Shown here: positions 43,271 through 51,362 of the stretch, one piece after another
Numbering within the stretch: position 1 is the first letter of the stretch
Layout: the number at the start of each line of letters is the position of its first letter
Origin: Pleionea sp. CnH1-48
Lineage (GTDB): Bacteria > Pseudomonadota > Gammaproteobacteria > Enterobacterales > Kangiellaceae
Assembly (NCBI RefSeq): GCF_024124665.1
Contig: NZ_JAMXSB010000009.1
Location: forward strand, 62,001 to 126,000
Direction: 5' to 3'
DNA: 64,000 nucleotides
Position numbers and translations under genes: made by a program
Notes under the pieces: model-generated
What the model was told of the DNA's origin: nothing
The model's database searches: none
What the model saw: only the letters and a program-made list of their open reading frames with translations

Positions 43271-43470
43271 TGCTATACATAGCTAAAAAAGTAATCAAAG
43301 AAAGGCGATGGCTATAAACTTAGGCGCAGCGTGTAATGATTGCTGCTGAGCGACGTCTTATAGTTAATCGTTAAACTTCAAACGAATTGTCTGGTCAGAG
43401 AGAGGCTTCTACCAGGTATTATCTGGCCTATCAGAAGTGATTGAGCCTATTGTGTTTGCAAAGGTGGTTT
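43271..43470 (+). promoter_or_regulatory. moaA leader with competing hairpins; possible Moco riboswitch
   Basis: An extended -10-like TGCTATACAT (43271-43280) suggests transcription starts near 43286, giving a leader of about 185 bases. Visible pairings are CTATAA/TTATAG (43312-43317 with 43358-43363) around GCAGC/GCTGC. In addition, CCAG (43412-43415) can pair either with CTGG at 43391-43394 or with CTGG at 43423-43426, the latter extended by CTTCT/AGAAG. Two exclusive structures before a cofactor synthesis gene are riboswitch-like. I cannot confirm the Moco-motif consensus. Confidence 0.35.
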
Positions 43471-44445
43471 ATGCTGCAAGATCAACAAGGTCGTGAATTT
43501 CGTTATTTACGGCTGTCGGTAACCGATATCTGCAACTTTCGTTGTAACTACTGTTTGCCGGATGGAAATCAGGACTGTCATTCTCTTGAATCTCACTTAA
43601 GCCTTGAAGAAATTTCTTCTCTGGTGGCAACCTTTGCCCGTTTAGGAACACAAAAAATTCGCATTACCGGGGGAGAGCCCAGCATTCGGCGTGATCTAAC
43701 AGACATTATTCGTATCTGCAAACAAACGCCTGGTATTCAATCCGTCGCTTTAACAACCAATGGTTACAAGTTGCCTAAGTTTGTTCAATCCTGGGTGGAT
43801 GCGGGGTTGGACCGACTCAATATCAGTGTGGATAGTCTTGATCCGCGCATGTTTCAAAGTATCACTGGGCATGATCGTCTAGAAGAGATTTTGCAGGGCA
43901 TTGATTTAGCGCTGCAAAGTGGTCTTGAAAAAGTGAAGATTAACAGTGTGCTGATGCGAGAATATAACTTAGGTGAATTTTCTCAGTTGGTGCACTGGGT
44001 AAAAAATAAATCTGTGACTCTCAGATTTATTGAATTAATGCAAACGGGAGACAACGAAAAGTTTTTTCGCCGTAATCATGTTTCTGGTGAAGAGCTTAAG
44101 CAGTTTTTATTGCAAGATAATTGGATTCCTGTTGCACGCAGCAAAACGGCGGGCCCAGCAATTGAATATATGCACCCTGACTTTGCTGGTCGAATCGGTT
44201 TGATTATGCCGTACAGTAAAGATTTTTGTAAAAGTTGTAATCGTCTACGAGTGTCATCACAAGGCAAGTTACACCTCTGTTTATTCGGAGAAGAAGGTTT
44301 TTCTTTAAGGCATTGGTGTCGCCCTGAAGCGCAAGAACTATTGCAACAAAAAATTTATGAATTTGTTACGCTAAAAAAAGACAGCCACTTTTTGCATGCA
44401 GGAAAAACCGGCGCGACTCGACATTTAGCCATGTTGGGAGGCTAA
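43471..44445 (+). CDS. moaA: GTP 3',8-cyclase MoaA
   Basis: MoaA is the radical SAM enzyme that starts molybdenum cofactor synthesis from GTP. The 324-residue protein has the N-terminal iron-sulfur motif CNFRCNYC in LRLSVTDICNFRCNYCLPDG, then IRITGGEPSIRRDL, LTTNGYKL, LDRLNISVDSLDP, INSVLMREYNL and LRFIELMQTGDN. The second cluster Cys set is FCKSCNRLRVSSQGKLHLCLFGEEGFSLR, and the conserved C-terminal Gly-Gly is in HLAMLGG. I start it at ATG 43471, after AAGGTGG; an in-frame TTG at 43441 is not supported. It heads the moaABCDE set. Confidence 0.95.
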   Translation: MLQDQQGREFRYLRLSVTDICNFRCNYCLPDGNQDCHSLESHLSLEEISSLVATFARLGTQKIRITGGEPSIRRDLTDIIRICKQTPGIQSVALTTNGYKLPKFVQSWVDAGLDRLNISVDSLDPRMFQSITGHDRLEEILQGIDLALQSGLEKVKINSVLMREYNLGEFSQLVHWVKNKSVTLRFIELMQTGDNEKFFRRNHVSGEELKQFLLQDNWIPVARSKTAGPAIEYMHPDFAGRIGLIMPYSKDFCKSCNRLRVSSQGKLHLCLFGEEGFSLRHWCRPEAQELLQQKIYEFVTLKKDSHFLHAGKTGATRHLAMLGG

Positions 44446-44506
44446 GGAATGATGAGCAAGCTTACAAGGCAAAAAGAAAATAGACTGTTACTCAAAGAGG
44501 TTTTAA

Positions 44507-45025
44507 ATGTCACAGCAAGATAAAACAGTGCCATTAAATATTTGTGTCTTAACCGTGTCTGATACTCGTACAGAAGAAACGGATAAGTCAGGCAATCTGT
44601 TAGTAGATAAACTGACACAAGCAGAGCATGTGTTGCTCCACAAGAAAATTGTTAAAGATGATGTTTATCAAATGCGGGCGGTTGTTTCTGAATGGATCGC
44701 TGACACATCAGTGCATGCTATTTTGGTAACGGGAGGAACGGGGTTCACTACCCGTGACTCTACACCAGAAGCGTTAATGCCATTATTCGATAAAGAGGTG
44801 AATGGATTTGGCGAGTTATTTCGTCATATTTCTTATGAACAAATTGGTACTTCCACGATTCAATCAAGAGCGTTCGCGGGTATTGCCAATCACACGGTGA
44901 TCTTTTGCATGCCGGGTTCTACTAATGCCTGTCGTACGGCGTGGGATTCTATTATTGAGCAACAGCTTAACTCTAACTATAAACCCTGTAATTTTGTTCA
45001 TCACGTCACCTTCCGCCCCGAATAA
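44507..45025 (+). CDS. moaB: Molybdenum cofactor biosynthesis protein MoaB
   Basis: MoaB belongs to the MogA/MoaB adenylyltransferase fold, which in other organisms adenylates molybdopterin before molybdate insertion. The 172-residue protein has PLNICVLTVSDTRTEETDKSGNLLVDKL, KIVKDDVYQMRAVVSEWI, ILVTGGTGFTTRDSTPEALMPLFDKEVNGFGELFRHISYEQIGTSTIQSRAFAGIANHTVIFCMPGSTNACRTAWDSIIEQQL. The TGGTG and MPGS loops are the substrate-binding motifs. Length matches E. coli MoaB (170). It follows moaA after 61 bp, with an AAAGAGG site. Confidence 0.94.
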   Translation: MSQQDKTVPLNICVLTVSDTRTEETDKSGNLLVDKLTQAEHVLLHKKIVKDDVYQMRAVVSEWIADTSVHAILVTGGTGFTTRDSTPEALMPLFDKEVNGFGELFRHISYEQIGTSTIQSRAFAGIANHTVIFCMPGSTNACRTAWDSIIEQQLNSNYKPCNFVHHVTFRPE

Positions 45026-45045
45026 AAACAGTAGTAAGGTAATTA

Positions 45046-45534
45046 ATGTCTTTATCTCATTTAAATGATCGTGGCGAAGCCAATATGGTGGATGTAAGCG
45101 ATAAGTCGGTTACTCAACGTAAAGCGGTTGCTGAAGGTTATGTGTCGATGCAACCACGTACACTGGAGCTTATTCAATCAGGGGAACATGCCAAAGGAGA
45201 TGTCTTTGCTGTCGCACGAATCGCTGGAATTCAGGGAGCAAAACGTTGTTCCGACTTAATACCTTTGTGTCATCCTTTGGCGTTGAGCAAGGTGCAAGTC
45301 GACTTTTACATCGAGGCGGATAAAAATCGTGTACGCATCGAAAGCCTGTGTAAATTAAGTGGCCAAACCGGTGTCGAAATGGAAGCTCTAACAGCAGTAT
45401 CTGTTGCAGCTTTAACTTTATTTGATATGTGCAAAGCGGTTGATCCTGACATGACAATTAGCGGCATTCAGGTGTTGTCAAAAGAAGGAGGCAAAAGAAG
45501 GAGGCAAAACGGGTCATTGGGAGCGAGCCAATGA
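45046..45534 (+). CDS. moaC: Cyclic pyranopterin monophosphate synthase MoaC, C-terminus altered
   Basis: MoaC completes cyclic pyranopterin monophosphate formation after MoaA. The 162-residue protein has [65 protein letters not shown] (metal and substrate His/Cys region), [50 protein letters not shown]. The catalytic DMCKAVD motif is intact. The last 12 residues ([12 protein letters not shown]) do not match the usual GGK-(S/T)-G-x-(W/F) end. A 13-bp tandem duplication at 45480-45505 shifts the frame here. Removing one copy would restore [12 protein letters not shown] and a TAA at 45537-45539. The stop overlaps the moaD ATG (ATGA). Confidence 0.9.
   Translation: MSLSHLNDRGEANMVDVSDKSVTQRKAVAEGYVSMQPRTLELIQSGEHAKGDVFAVARIAGIQGAKRCSDLIPLCHPLALSKVQVDFYIEADKNRVRIESLCKLSGQTGVEMEALTAVSVAALTLFDMCKAVDPDMTISGIQVLSKEGGKRRRQNGSLGASQ
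45480..45505 (+). repeat. 13-bp tandem duplication in moaC
   Basis: AAAAGAAGGAGGC (45480-45492) is repeated exactly at 45493-45505. The unit length is not divisible by three, so the second copy moves the reading frame of the moaC C-terminus by one base. The unit also contains a strong Shine-Dalgarno-like AAGGAGG. Confidence 0.95.
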
Positions 45535-45776
45535 TTAAGGTTTTATTTTTTGCTCAGCTGAGAGAAGAATTAGGGTGTGAGTCCATCGACTTGGCCGAGC
45601 AATCTAGTTTAACAGTTGGCAAAGTAAAAGAAATACTGGCTAATAAAGATGAGCGTTGGGGCAAAGCATTTGCTGGTAATCTTCTGGCTGCGGTTAACCA
45701 AGAAATGCAAACCGATGAAGCTCTTGTTAAAGACAATGACGAAGTGGCGTTTTTTCCGCCGGTTACCGGAGGATAA
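45531..45776 (+). CDS. moaD: Molybdopterin synthase sulfur carrier subunit MoaD
   Basis: MoaD is the small ubiquitin-fold sulfur carrier of molybdopterin synthase. The 81-residue protein begins [21 protein letters not shown] and ends [14 protein letters not shown], with the C-terminal Gly-Gly that is adenylated and thiocarboxylated. [29 protein letters not shown] is the typical second half. Length matches E. coli MoaD (81). ATG overlaps the moaC stop; the SD-like AAGGAGG of the duplicated repeat lies about 26 bases upstream, too far for normal use, so translation is probably coupled to moaC. moaE starts two bases after its stop. Confidence 0.95.
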   Translation: MIKVLFFAQLREELGCESIDLAEQSSLTVGKVKEILANKDERWGKAFAGNLLAAVNQEMQTDEALVKDNDEVAFFPPVTGG

Positions 45777-45777
45777 T

Positions 45778-46242
45778 GTGAGCCAGCCCTATATTCTTGT
45801 CGATGAAAAATTATTTGATATTGCCGCAGAGACAGATGCGCTTTACCAAGATAATCCAACGGATGGGGCCGTCGTCACTTTTATTGGATTAGTCCGAGAT
45901 TTCAATCAAGGTAAAAACATTAAGCAACTGACATTAGAACATTATCCTGCCATGACACAAAAAGTGTTGGCAGATATTGTCGAGCAAGCAAACCAACAAT
46001 GGTCGTTGGGTCGCGTTCGGGTTATACATCGTGTGGGCGATTTAGCCATCAATGACCCCATTGTATTCGTGGGAGTCAGTGCTATGCATCGTGCTGATGC
46101 TTTTATGGCGGCACAGTTTATTATGGATCTATTAAAAACTCAGGCCCCCTTCTGGAAAAAAGAACAATCTAAAGAGGGGGAGCATTGGGTTGAAGCTAGA
46201 GCTTCCGATCAAACAGCGGCGCAAAAGTGGCTAGCAAAGTAG
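45778..46242 (+). CDS. moaE: Molybdopterin synthase catalytic subunit MoaE
   Basis: MoaE with MoaD converts cyclic pyranopterin monophosphate to molybdopterin. The 154-residue protein has the family blocks DGAVVTFIGLVRDFNQGKNIKQLTLEHYPAMTQKVLADIVEQANQQWSLGRVRVIHRVGDLAINDPIVFVGVSAMHRADAFMAAQFIMDLLKTQAPFWKKEQSKEGEHWVEARASDQ. The Lys pair PFWKKE is the active-site signature. GTG at 45778 has a perfect GGAGG site five bases upstream. The frame stays open further upstream, but that part overlaps moaD and is not coding. Length matches E. coli MoaE (150). Confidence 0.95.
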   Translation: MSQPYILVDEKLFDIAAETDALYQDNPTDGAVVTFIGLVRDFNQGKNIKQLTLEHYPAMTQKVLADIVEQANQQWSLGRVRVIHRVGDLAINDPIVFVGVSAMHRADAFMAAQFIMDLLKTQAPFWKKEQSKEGEHWVEARASDQTAAQKWLAK

Positions 46243-46610
46243 CTTCACTCATTATTTTTTGTATTGCGATGGTGAGTTTTGCAGAGGAAGTCGCTGCGAA
46301 AGATAGAAACTTCTCTGAGACAGTGCATCAAGGACTGCTTTGGCTTGAGCCTAAGCTTAATCAGAGTTTTAAATACTTTCAGAAAAATGAACGTTGGCCG
46401 GAGAAAAAACGGCTTAAACTAGAGCCGCTCCCCGACGACATTCTAAATATCGAGTATTACTCGGACCCAATGTTTGTTTTGCATTTTAAGCACTCAGACA
46501 AAACTTTAAATGGACGAACTATTATCATCGACTTTGATGGTTATTGGGATTGCAGTGGCGGCTCCATGCCAGATATTTATCGTCCCTCAGTGTGTCGGAC
46601 TGAAGATTAA
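46227..46610 (+). CDS. Small secreted protein, unknown
   Basis: The 127-residue protein overlaps the end of moaE by 16 bases and starts with GTG at 46227. It has a signal peptide (KVASLIIFCIAMVSFAEEVAA, cut near AEEVAA-K). The mature part is amphipathic (ETVHQGLLWLEPKLNQSFKYFQKNERWPEKKRLKLEPLPDDI). Near the C-terminus it has two cysteines, DCSGGSMPDIYRPSVCR, as in disulfide loops of pilin-like proteins. I do not recognise the family. It converges with the SH3 gene, whose stop overlaps by four bases. Confidence 0.55.
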   Translation: MASKVASLIIFCIAMVSFAEEVAAKDRNFSETVHQGLLWLEPKLNQSFKYFQKNERWPEKKRLKLEPLPDDILNIEYYSDPMFVLHFKHSDKTLNGRTIIIDFDGYWDCSGGSMPDIYRPSVCRTED

Positions 46611-47179
46611 CTCCAGCCCGTATTTTTCTTTCGTGTCGCTCTTCCAAACACTATTCCGAGGATTACACCAACCAAAACGACGACTGCCCCAGCAAAAAAA
46701 GTTTCTTGCTTAAATCGTCCAGAAATAAGGTCATTTTGTTGCTTTACGGAGTTGAGTTCGGTTTGCAGCTTACTAATGGTTTGTTGAGAAGTCGCTGCCT
46801 TTTTAGCCAAAGATGACAGGTTGGCTATACGATTTTCGAGTTCTGTCACTTGAGCTTTATGGCTGGATTTTAACCGCTGGATTTCTTGATTTGCTTCGGA
46901 CAGAGCAATTTTTGCCCCCTTGATTGGGGATACATATTTGGCTTCAAGCCAACCGTCTCTACCACGAGCATCAAGGATAGGCTGGTAGCCATTTTCAGCT
47001 TCGCCATTCAGAGTGACGGCATCACCGGCTAGCAAAAAGTATTTGATTCTATAACCATCAGTAGGGCCACTACGAACATGGATTTTCAAGTCATTAGTGA
47101 CATAGGCTACTTGATTCGCCTGGGCTGCCGAAATAAATGCAACAGCTGTAAAAAGAATGAATTTAACCAAGGTAGACAT
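46607..47179 (-). CDS. SH3-domain membrane protein, YgiM/TIGR04211 family
   Basis: The 190-residue protein has a signal peptide (VKFILFTAVAFISAAQANQ) and a periplasmic SH3b-like domain at about 24-90 (VAYVTNDLKIHVRSGPTDGYRIKYFLLAGDAVTLNGEAENGYQPILDARGRDGWLEAKYVSP). A coiled-coil region with heptads (about 95-155) and a C-terminal membrane helix (FFAGAVVVLVGVILGIVFG) before a basic tail complete it. This is the YgiM/TIGR04211 layout. In E. coli ygiM lies beside cca and ygiF; here it is near the ygiF-like gene too. It probably helps envelope or cell-wall functions; the role is undefined. GAGGAAAT precedes the ATG. Confidence 0.9.
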   Translation of the reverse strand: MSTLVKFILFTAVAFISAAQANQVAYVTNDLKIHVRSGPTDGYRIKYFLLAGDAVTLNGEAENGYQPILDARGRDGWLEAKYVSPIKGAKIALSEANQEIQRLKSSHKAQVTELENRIANLSSLAKKAATSQQTISKLQTELNSVKQQNDLISGRFKQETFFAGAVVVLVGVILGIVFGRATRKKNTGWS

Positions 47180-47331
47180 GGTATTTCCTCGACCACAATT
47201 TTAAAACATTGTAAGCCAATCTGACGATCTGTCACAGTGTTTAATCACCTGAGAGCAGTGACGGGGTTCTGATATTTACGAAATGGGAAGGGGGAGGAGA
47301 GTGGCCGACAGTGAGTCGACCACTAGAGGAA

Positions 47332-48609
47332 TTATACGAGAGCGGCTTTGAGCAGGAAGAAGAAAATTACTGAGAACAAGGCGCCCACGGGTAAGGTAAC
47401 AACCCAGGAGACAAAAATGGTTCGCACCACACCTAAATTCAAAGCAGCAATGCCTTTAGCCATACCCACACCTAATACTGCACCAACCAGCGTTTGCGTG
47501 GTCGAAATCGGCAGTCCGGTTCCTGATGCCAGAACTACTGTCGTTGCAGCAGCTAGCTCGGCAGCGAAGCCACGACTTGGCGTAAGATGAGTAATGCCCT
47601 TACCGATGGTCGCCATGACTCGGTGGCCAAAGAGAGCCAGACCAGCGACAATACCGATACCACCCAGAGGCAGAATCCACCAGGCTAGAGCCGCTTTCTT
47701 GGCGATTTCACCATCATTCTGCACTACATTAACAATAGCGGCTAAAGGTCCAATCGCGTTAGCAACGTCGTTAGAGCCGTGAGCAAAAGCCATACAACAG
47801 GCTGTCACTACCATAAGAACAGCGAACACTTTTTCTACGTTGTTAAACTGCATCTCGCGATCAGCAGCAGGATCAATCTTGATTCGCTTGATAAAAAGAA
47901 CACCAATGATAGCAATGGCAACACCGATAAGACCGGCATAAAGATAGGCTTCTGAAGTAGAGATCGAGAAGTCTTGATCTTTAATGATATGTTTCAGGCC
48001 TTTCTTGATGGTTACCAGTGACAATACAAAGCCTGCCATACCCATATAAATTGGCACATAACGTTTAGCATTTTTAAGTGGGTTATCTGTATCGAAAATG
48101 AGCTTCTGTGCGCTCATAAAGATTAGATAAGCGATAACACCAGAAATAGCAGGAGTGATAATCCAGCTTCCGACGATGCCACCGACTTTGCCCCAGTTCA
48201 CTGCGTCCATACCAACACCCACAACGGCGAAACCAATAATGGCACCAACGATAGAGTGAGTGGTAGAGACCGGCCAGCCTTTAACAGATGCAATCGCAAG
48301 CCAGCTTCCTGCTGCCAGTAGAGCCGATATCATGCCGATGACAAGCAACTCGGGATTGGGCAAGAAGGGGGTTGAATCGATAATCCCCTTACGAATGGTT
48401 GAGGTGACTTCGCCGCCCGCTAAATAAGCACCTGCGAATTCAAAAATGGCAGCGATGATAATCGCCTGCTTAATAGTAATGGCTTTTGAACCAACAGATG
48501 TTCCCATTGCATTGGCAACATCGTTTGCACCGATACCCCAGGCCATAAAAAAGCCAACGAGAGCACCAAATATGATAAGCATCAAGCCGTAGGTTTGGAT
48601 GATATCCAT
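47332..48609 (-). CDS. pit: Inorganic phosphate transporter, PiT family
   Basis: The 425-residue protein is a low-affinity phosphate (with metal or proton/sodium) transporter of the inner membrane. It has about ten membrane helices and the two inverted signature repeats GANDVANAMGTSVGSKAITIKQAIIIAAIFEFAGA and GSNDVANAIGPLAAI. PVSTTHSIVGAIIGFAVV and PISTTQTLVGAVLGVGMAKG are also present. It follows a DUF47 gene by 128 bp on the same strand, the usual regulator-transporter pairing. Confidence 0.94.
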   Translation of the reverse strand: MDIIQTYGLMLIIFGALVGFFMAWGIGANDVANAMGTSVGSKAITIKQAIIIAAIFEFAGAYLAGGEVTSTIRKGIIDSTPFLPNPELLVIGMISALLAAGSWLAIASVKGWPVSTTHSIVGAIIGFAVVGVGMDAVNWGKVGGIVGSWIITPAISGVIAYLIFMSAQKLIFDTDNPLKNAKRYVPIYMGMAGFVLSLVTIKKGLKHIIKDQDFSISTSEAYLYAGLIGVAIAIIGVLFIKRIKIDPAADREMQFNNVEKVFAVLMVVTACCMAFAHGSNDVANAIGPLAAIVNVVQNDGEIAKKAALAWWILPLGGIGIVAGLALFGHRVMATIGKGITHLTPSRGFAAELAAATTVVLASGTGLPISTTQTLVGAVLGVGMAKGIAALNLGVVRTIFVSWVVTLPVGALFSVIFFFLLKAALV

Positions 48610-48737
48610 GAATTATTCCTATCGATAAATGTAATCAGTCGTCATCAAATCTTTTTGTTCTCATTTTGCAGATGACATCAATCAGAGTTAACTGAAGGAC
48701 TGAAGCAAATGGAGATTAAAAAGGATAAAGCGCTGCC

Positions 48738-49409
48738 TTAACGGGCAAGCATAAGTTCTAGGTGAGAGCCAACTTTCTCTGCTCGATCGGCAAGATCTCC
48801 CAACCAGTCGATGATCTTATATAAGAAGATCACATCAACGGGAGGTAGCTCTGCCTCAAGTTGAAAGAGTTGCTGGCGAAGCTTGATTTGCATTTGGTCA
48901 GTATCGTTTTCGATAGCATCGAGTTCTGACACCATGTTTTCTACCAGTGTCACTTCGCGGCCACGAAAGCCAGTTTCTACTAACTCATCAAGCTCGTGAA
49001 TCGCTTTGTCTGCTTGAGCAGAGGCATCGATACAGCGCTGTGTGTAGGCTTTGAAATATTCCTGCACTTCTGAAGGGATTTTCATTTGGCGGCCAGTCAT
49101 TAATCCGGCGATGTCTTTTGCTTTGTTAGCAATTTTATCTTGAGCGGTGAGAAGCGCTAAAAGGTCTGTTCGAGCAACGGGCAAGAAGAGGCCGTCAGGG
49201 AGTTGTAGCCGAATGGCTTTTTTAAGATCATCTGCGTCGTTTTCGAGATGAGCAATTTCTAGTTGAAGCTCGGCCACTGTTGACCATTGTTGCTCTATAA
49301 CTGCTTCCATAAATGGCTGCAGTTTACTAACACATTCATGCACCTTGCTGATATGTTCCTGCATGGGGCGGAAGGGGGATGCTGCAAACAACTCACTGAT
49401 AATGTTCAT
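48738..49409 (-). CDS. DUF47 / PhoU-like regulatory protein
   Basis: The 223-residue protein belongs to the TIGR00153/DUF47 family of helical PhoU-like proteins encoded beside Pit transporters. It begins IISELFAASPFRPMQEHISKVHECVSKLQPF, and has LEIAHLENDADDLKKAIRLQLPDGLFLPVARTDLLALLTAQDKIANKAKDIAGLMTGRQM. A second helical repeat, SELDAIENDTDQMQIKLRQQLFQLEAELPPVDVIFLYKIIDWLGDLADRAEKVGSHLELMLAR, follows. The LExDADxLK and DxIEWIGDLADxAE motifs likely bind metal. It probably adjusts phosphate uptake by the Pit protein downstream. Confidence 0.9.
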   Translation of the reverse strand: MNIISELFAASPFRPMQEHISKVHECVSKLQPFMEAVIEQQWSTVAELQLEIAHLENDADDLKKAIRLQLPDGLFLPVARTDLLALLTAQDKIANKAKDIAGLMTGRQMKIPSEVQEYFKAYTQRCIDASAQADKAIHELDELVETGFRGREVTLVENMVSELDAIENDTDQMQIKLRQQLFQLEAELPPVDVIFLYKIIDWLGDLADRAEKVGSHLELMLAR

Positions 49410-49721
49410 GACACTTGTTTTGCACTTCTGTTGTGATTTTGTGACGCGAATTTTAGTGATCCAGTTCTCTAAAGTCTAGCCTATTGTCATGGAAGGAAAA
49501 GTGTTTTGGCTTGTTTTTGACGTGCTTTACATTTTGGGGGAGCAAAGGATGATTCAAAATATCTTTCAATATCAAATAATTGGATTCTGGTTTGTATGGG
49601 TAAAAAGTAAGGGAGCCGCTCAAAAATTACCTCGAATTTGTTAAAAGTTTGACATGAATTTTGGCGTGACAGCGTAGCATTGGCTGGGTAAACTGACTTA
49701 ATTACAACATAAAGGTGCTAT

Positions 49722-49736
49722 ATGGCAGACTGCTAG
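49722..49736 (+). other. Five-codon leader ORF ending directly at the ygiF start
   Basis: ATG-GCA-GAC-TGC-TAG at 49722-49736 has the only good ribosome site here (AAAGGTG, 49711-49717). Its stop touches the ATG (49737) of the CYTH-CHAD gene. The main gene itself has no close ribosome site. This layout suggests termination-reinitiation or translational coupling. Confidence 0.35.
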
Positions 49737-51254
49737 ATGGCTAACGAAATTGAAGTAAAACTGATTGCGCCACCAGAATTGGTCAGCAGCATAAAAGAAA
49801 TGACGTTCGATGGAGTTATCTCAACAAGTCCATGGAGTTCAAGTCATTTAGAAAACACTTATTTTGATACGGATTCTTTTAAACTAAGAGAGCTGCGTAT
49901 TGGGTTGCGTGTACGCAAAGACGGTGAGCAGTATATTCAAACCGTTAAGTCATCCGGCAAAGCTATTGGCGGATTGCATCAGCGTAACGAATCTGAATCT
50001 TTGTTGCCTGAACCAGAGCTGGATTTAGAGCTTGTTGAAGACCCTTACTTAAAGATCTTGTTAGAAGAGGCTCAGGAAGAAGGCGAGCTGCGCGCAGTTT
50101 TTGATACGAATTTTCATCGCGAAAAAGCCGAGTTGCATTTTGACGATGGCTCTCGCATTGAGCTTGCCTTAGATATAGGAACCATCGAGTCTGATGGCAA
50201 AACCTTAAATATTTCTGAAGTTGAATTAGAGCTTAAAGAAGGTGATGCCAAACATCTTTTTAATTTGAGTCGACAGTTGATCTCAGAGAAAGGATTTTTG
50301 ATTTGTAATGCCAGCAAGGCTCGACGCGGCTATCGATTATGTAACGGTTTACCCGCTACGCATCGACGCATGACTACTACCGAATTAACTCACGGAATGG
50401 AAGCTGAGAAGGCATTTGAGATCATTTGTTTTGCGGGATTAAAACATTGGCAGTATTACGAGCAGTTGCTTGATTCTGACATGGCCGCAACAGCCATTTT
50501 GCAAATGTATCGAGCCATGGTTTATATCCAGCATGTGTACCATGTTTTTGGCAGTATCATTCCACGCAATGCAACATCAGATTTGAGAGCAAACTGGAAC
50601 TGGGTTGCTGAGTTTATGGAAACCATCATAGAAGTGGCCCGTAATCAACAGCATATAGATATGTTGGCAGAAAACGGCGCTGATGGTGAGGCATTTCTTC
50701 TTGCAGCGCAAGAAAATCGCAAGCAACTAGAAAGTGCTATTGAGCGTTTTCGCGCGTTACAGGCGACGGAGCGTTATAACCTCGTGATGCTGGGTATTTC
50801 TGAATGGTTGTTCTTTAAACGTTGGCAAGATTTCATCGAAGACCGCGATAAAGAACAGCTACATGCACCTATTGTGGCTTTTGCCAAAGTGCAACTCGAG
50901 CACATGCTCAAAGAGTTAAAGCGTTCTTTGGGGCCAAAGCGCAAAATGGAACCCAGTGACTATCTTGATGAGGTGGCTAGCTTACGCAGAGCATTAGATT
51001 TAGGGCTTTTCTTTGGCGCTTTATTCGATTCTAAAAAACGTCAACAGTATCGTCAGCCTTGGCTTGATCTGTTAGCTGGCATAAGAGAGTTACAATACAA
51101 TCTCTACGCAGCTCAAATCTATCTGGACTGTAATTTAAAAACCGCCGATGAAACGGAACGCTGGTTAGAAAAACGCAATGACTCGGTGTTAGAGGCAATG
51201 GAACAAACTCGGAACGCTGTTTTTAAAAATAAGCCTTACTGGTTAATCGGCTAA
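49737..51254 (+). CDS. ygiF: CYTH-CHAD inorganic triphosphatase, YgiF-like
   Basis: The 505-residue protein has an N-terminal CYTH domain with EIEVK (the ExExK motif) and YFDTDSFKLRELRIGLRVRKDGEQYIQTVKSSG. It continues with GLHQRNESESLLPEPELDL, VFDTNFHREK, ELALDIGTIESDGKTLNISEVELELKEGD and SKARRGYRLCNG, all of which line the triphosphate tunnel. The rest (about 215-500) is a helical CHAD domain thought to bind polyphosphate. The E. coli homologue hydrolyses inorganic triphosphate. As in E. coli it is near glnE and ygiM, and here also beside pit. The MANEIEVKL start agrees with the family, so I chose the ATG after the five-codon leader. Confidence 0.92.
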   Translation: MANEIEVKLIAPPELVSSIKEMTFDGVISTSPWSSSHLENTYFDTDSFKLRELRIGLRVRKDGEQYIQTVKSSGKAIGGLHQRNESESLLPEPELDLELVEDPYLKILLEEAQEEGELRAVFDTNFHREKAELHFDDGSRIELALDIGTIESDGKTLNISEVELELKEGDAKHLFNLSRQLISEKGFLICNASKARRGYRLCNGLPATHRRMTTTELTHGMEAEKAFEIICFAGLKHWQYYEQLLDSDMAATAILQMYRAMVYIQHVYHVFGSIIPRNATSDLRANWNWVAEFMETIIEVARNQQHIDMLAENGADGEAFLLAAQENRKQLESAIERFRALQATERYNLVMLGISEWLFFKRWQDFIEDRDKEQLHAPIVAFAKVQLEHMLKELKRSLGPKRKMEPSDYLDEVASLRRALDLGLFFGALFDSKKRQQYRQPWLDLLAGIRELQYNLYAAQIYLDCNLKTADETERWLEKRNDSVLEAMEQTRNAVFKNKPYWLIG

Positions 51255-51362
51255 ATTTTATTTTTCTAGCAGTGTGAAAAGAAATGTTCAAAATTACGTC
51301 ATTGAAGCGTCTTTAATGCTTACTAGTATCATAACCAGTAAAAAGCAATGCACTGGTAAGTT

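Noticed and set aside
43295-43316. AAAGGCGATGG near the moaA leader resembling an ERIC right end
   Set aside because: The match is about 11 bases, the rest of the ERIC sequence is absent on both sides, and chance similarity is likely.
45649-45777. Upstream extension of the moaE frame
   Set aside because: It overlaps moaD in another frame, and the GTG at 45778 has a perfect GGAGG site; the extension is not coding.
35548-46242. Genomic island or resistance cluster built around the VanX-type, metallo-beta-lactamase-fold and GST genes
   Set aside because: No integrase, tRNA junction, direct repeats or other mobile genes are seen. The genes have separate regulators and ordinary composition.
51290-51330. 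Weak CGTCATT/CGTCTTT pair upstream of the LpxH-like gene as a second Pho box
   Set aside because: Units differ from CTGTCAT at several positions and have no clear -10 box; much weaker than the array before olsF.
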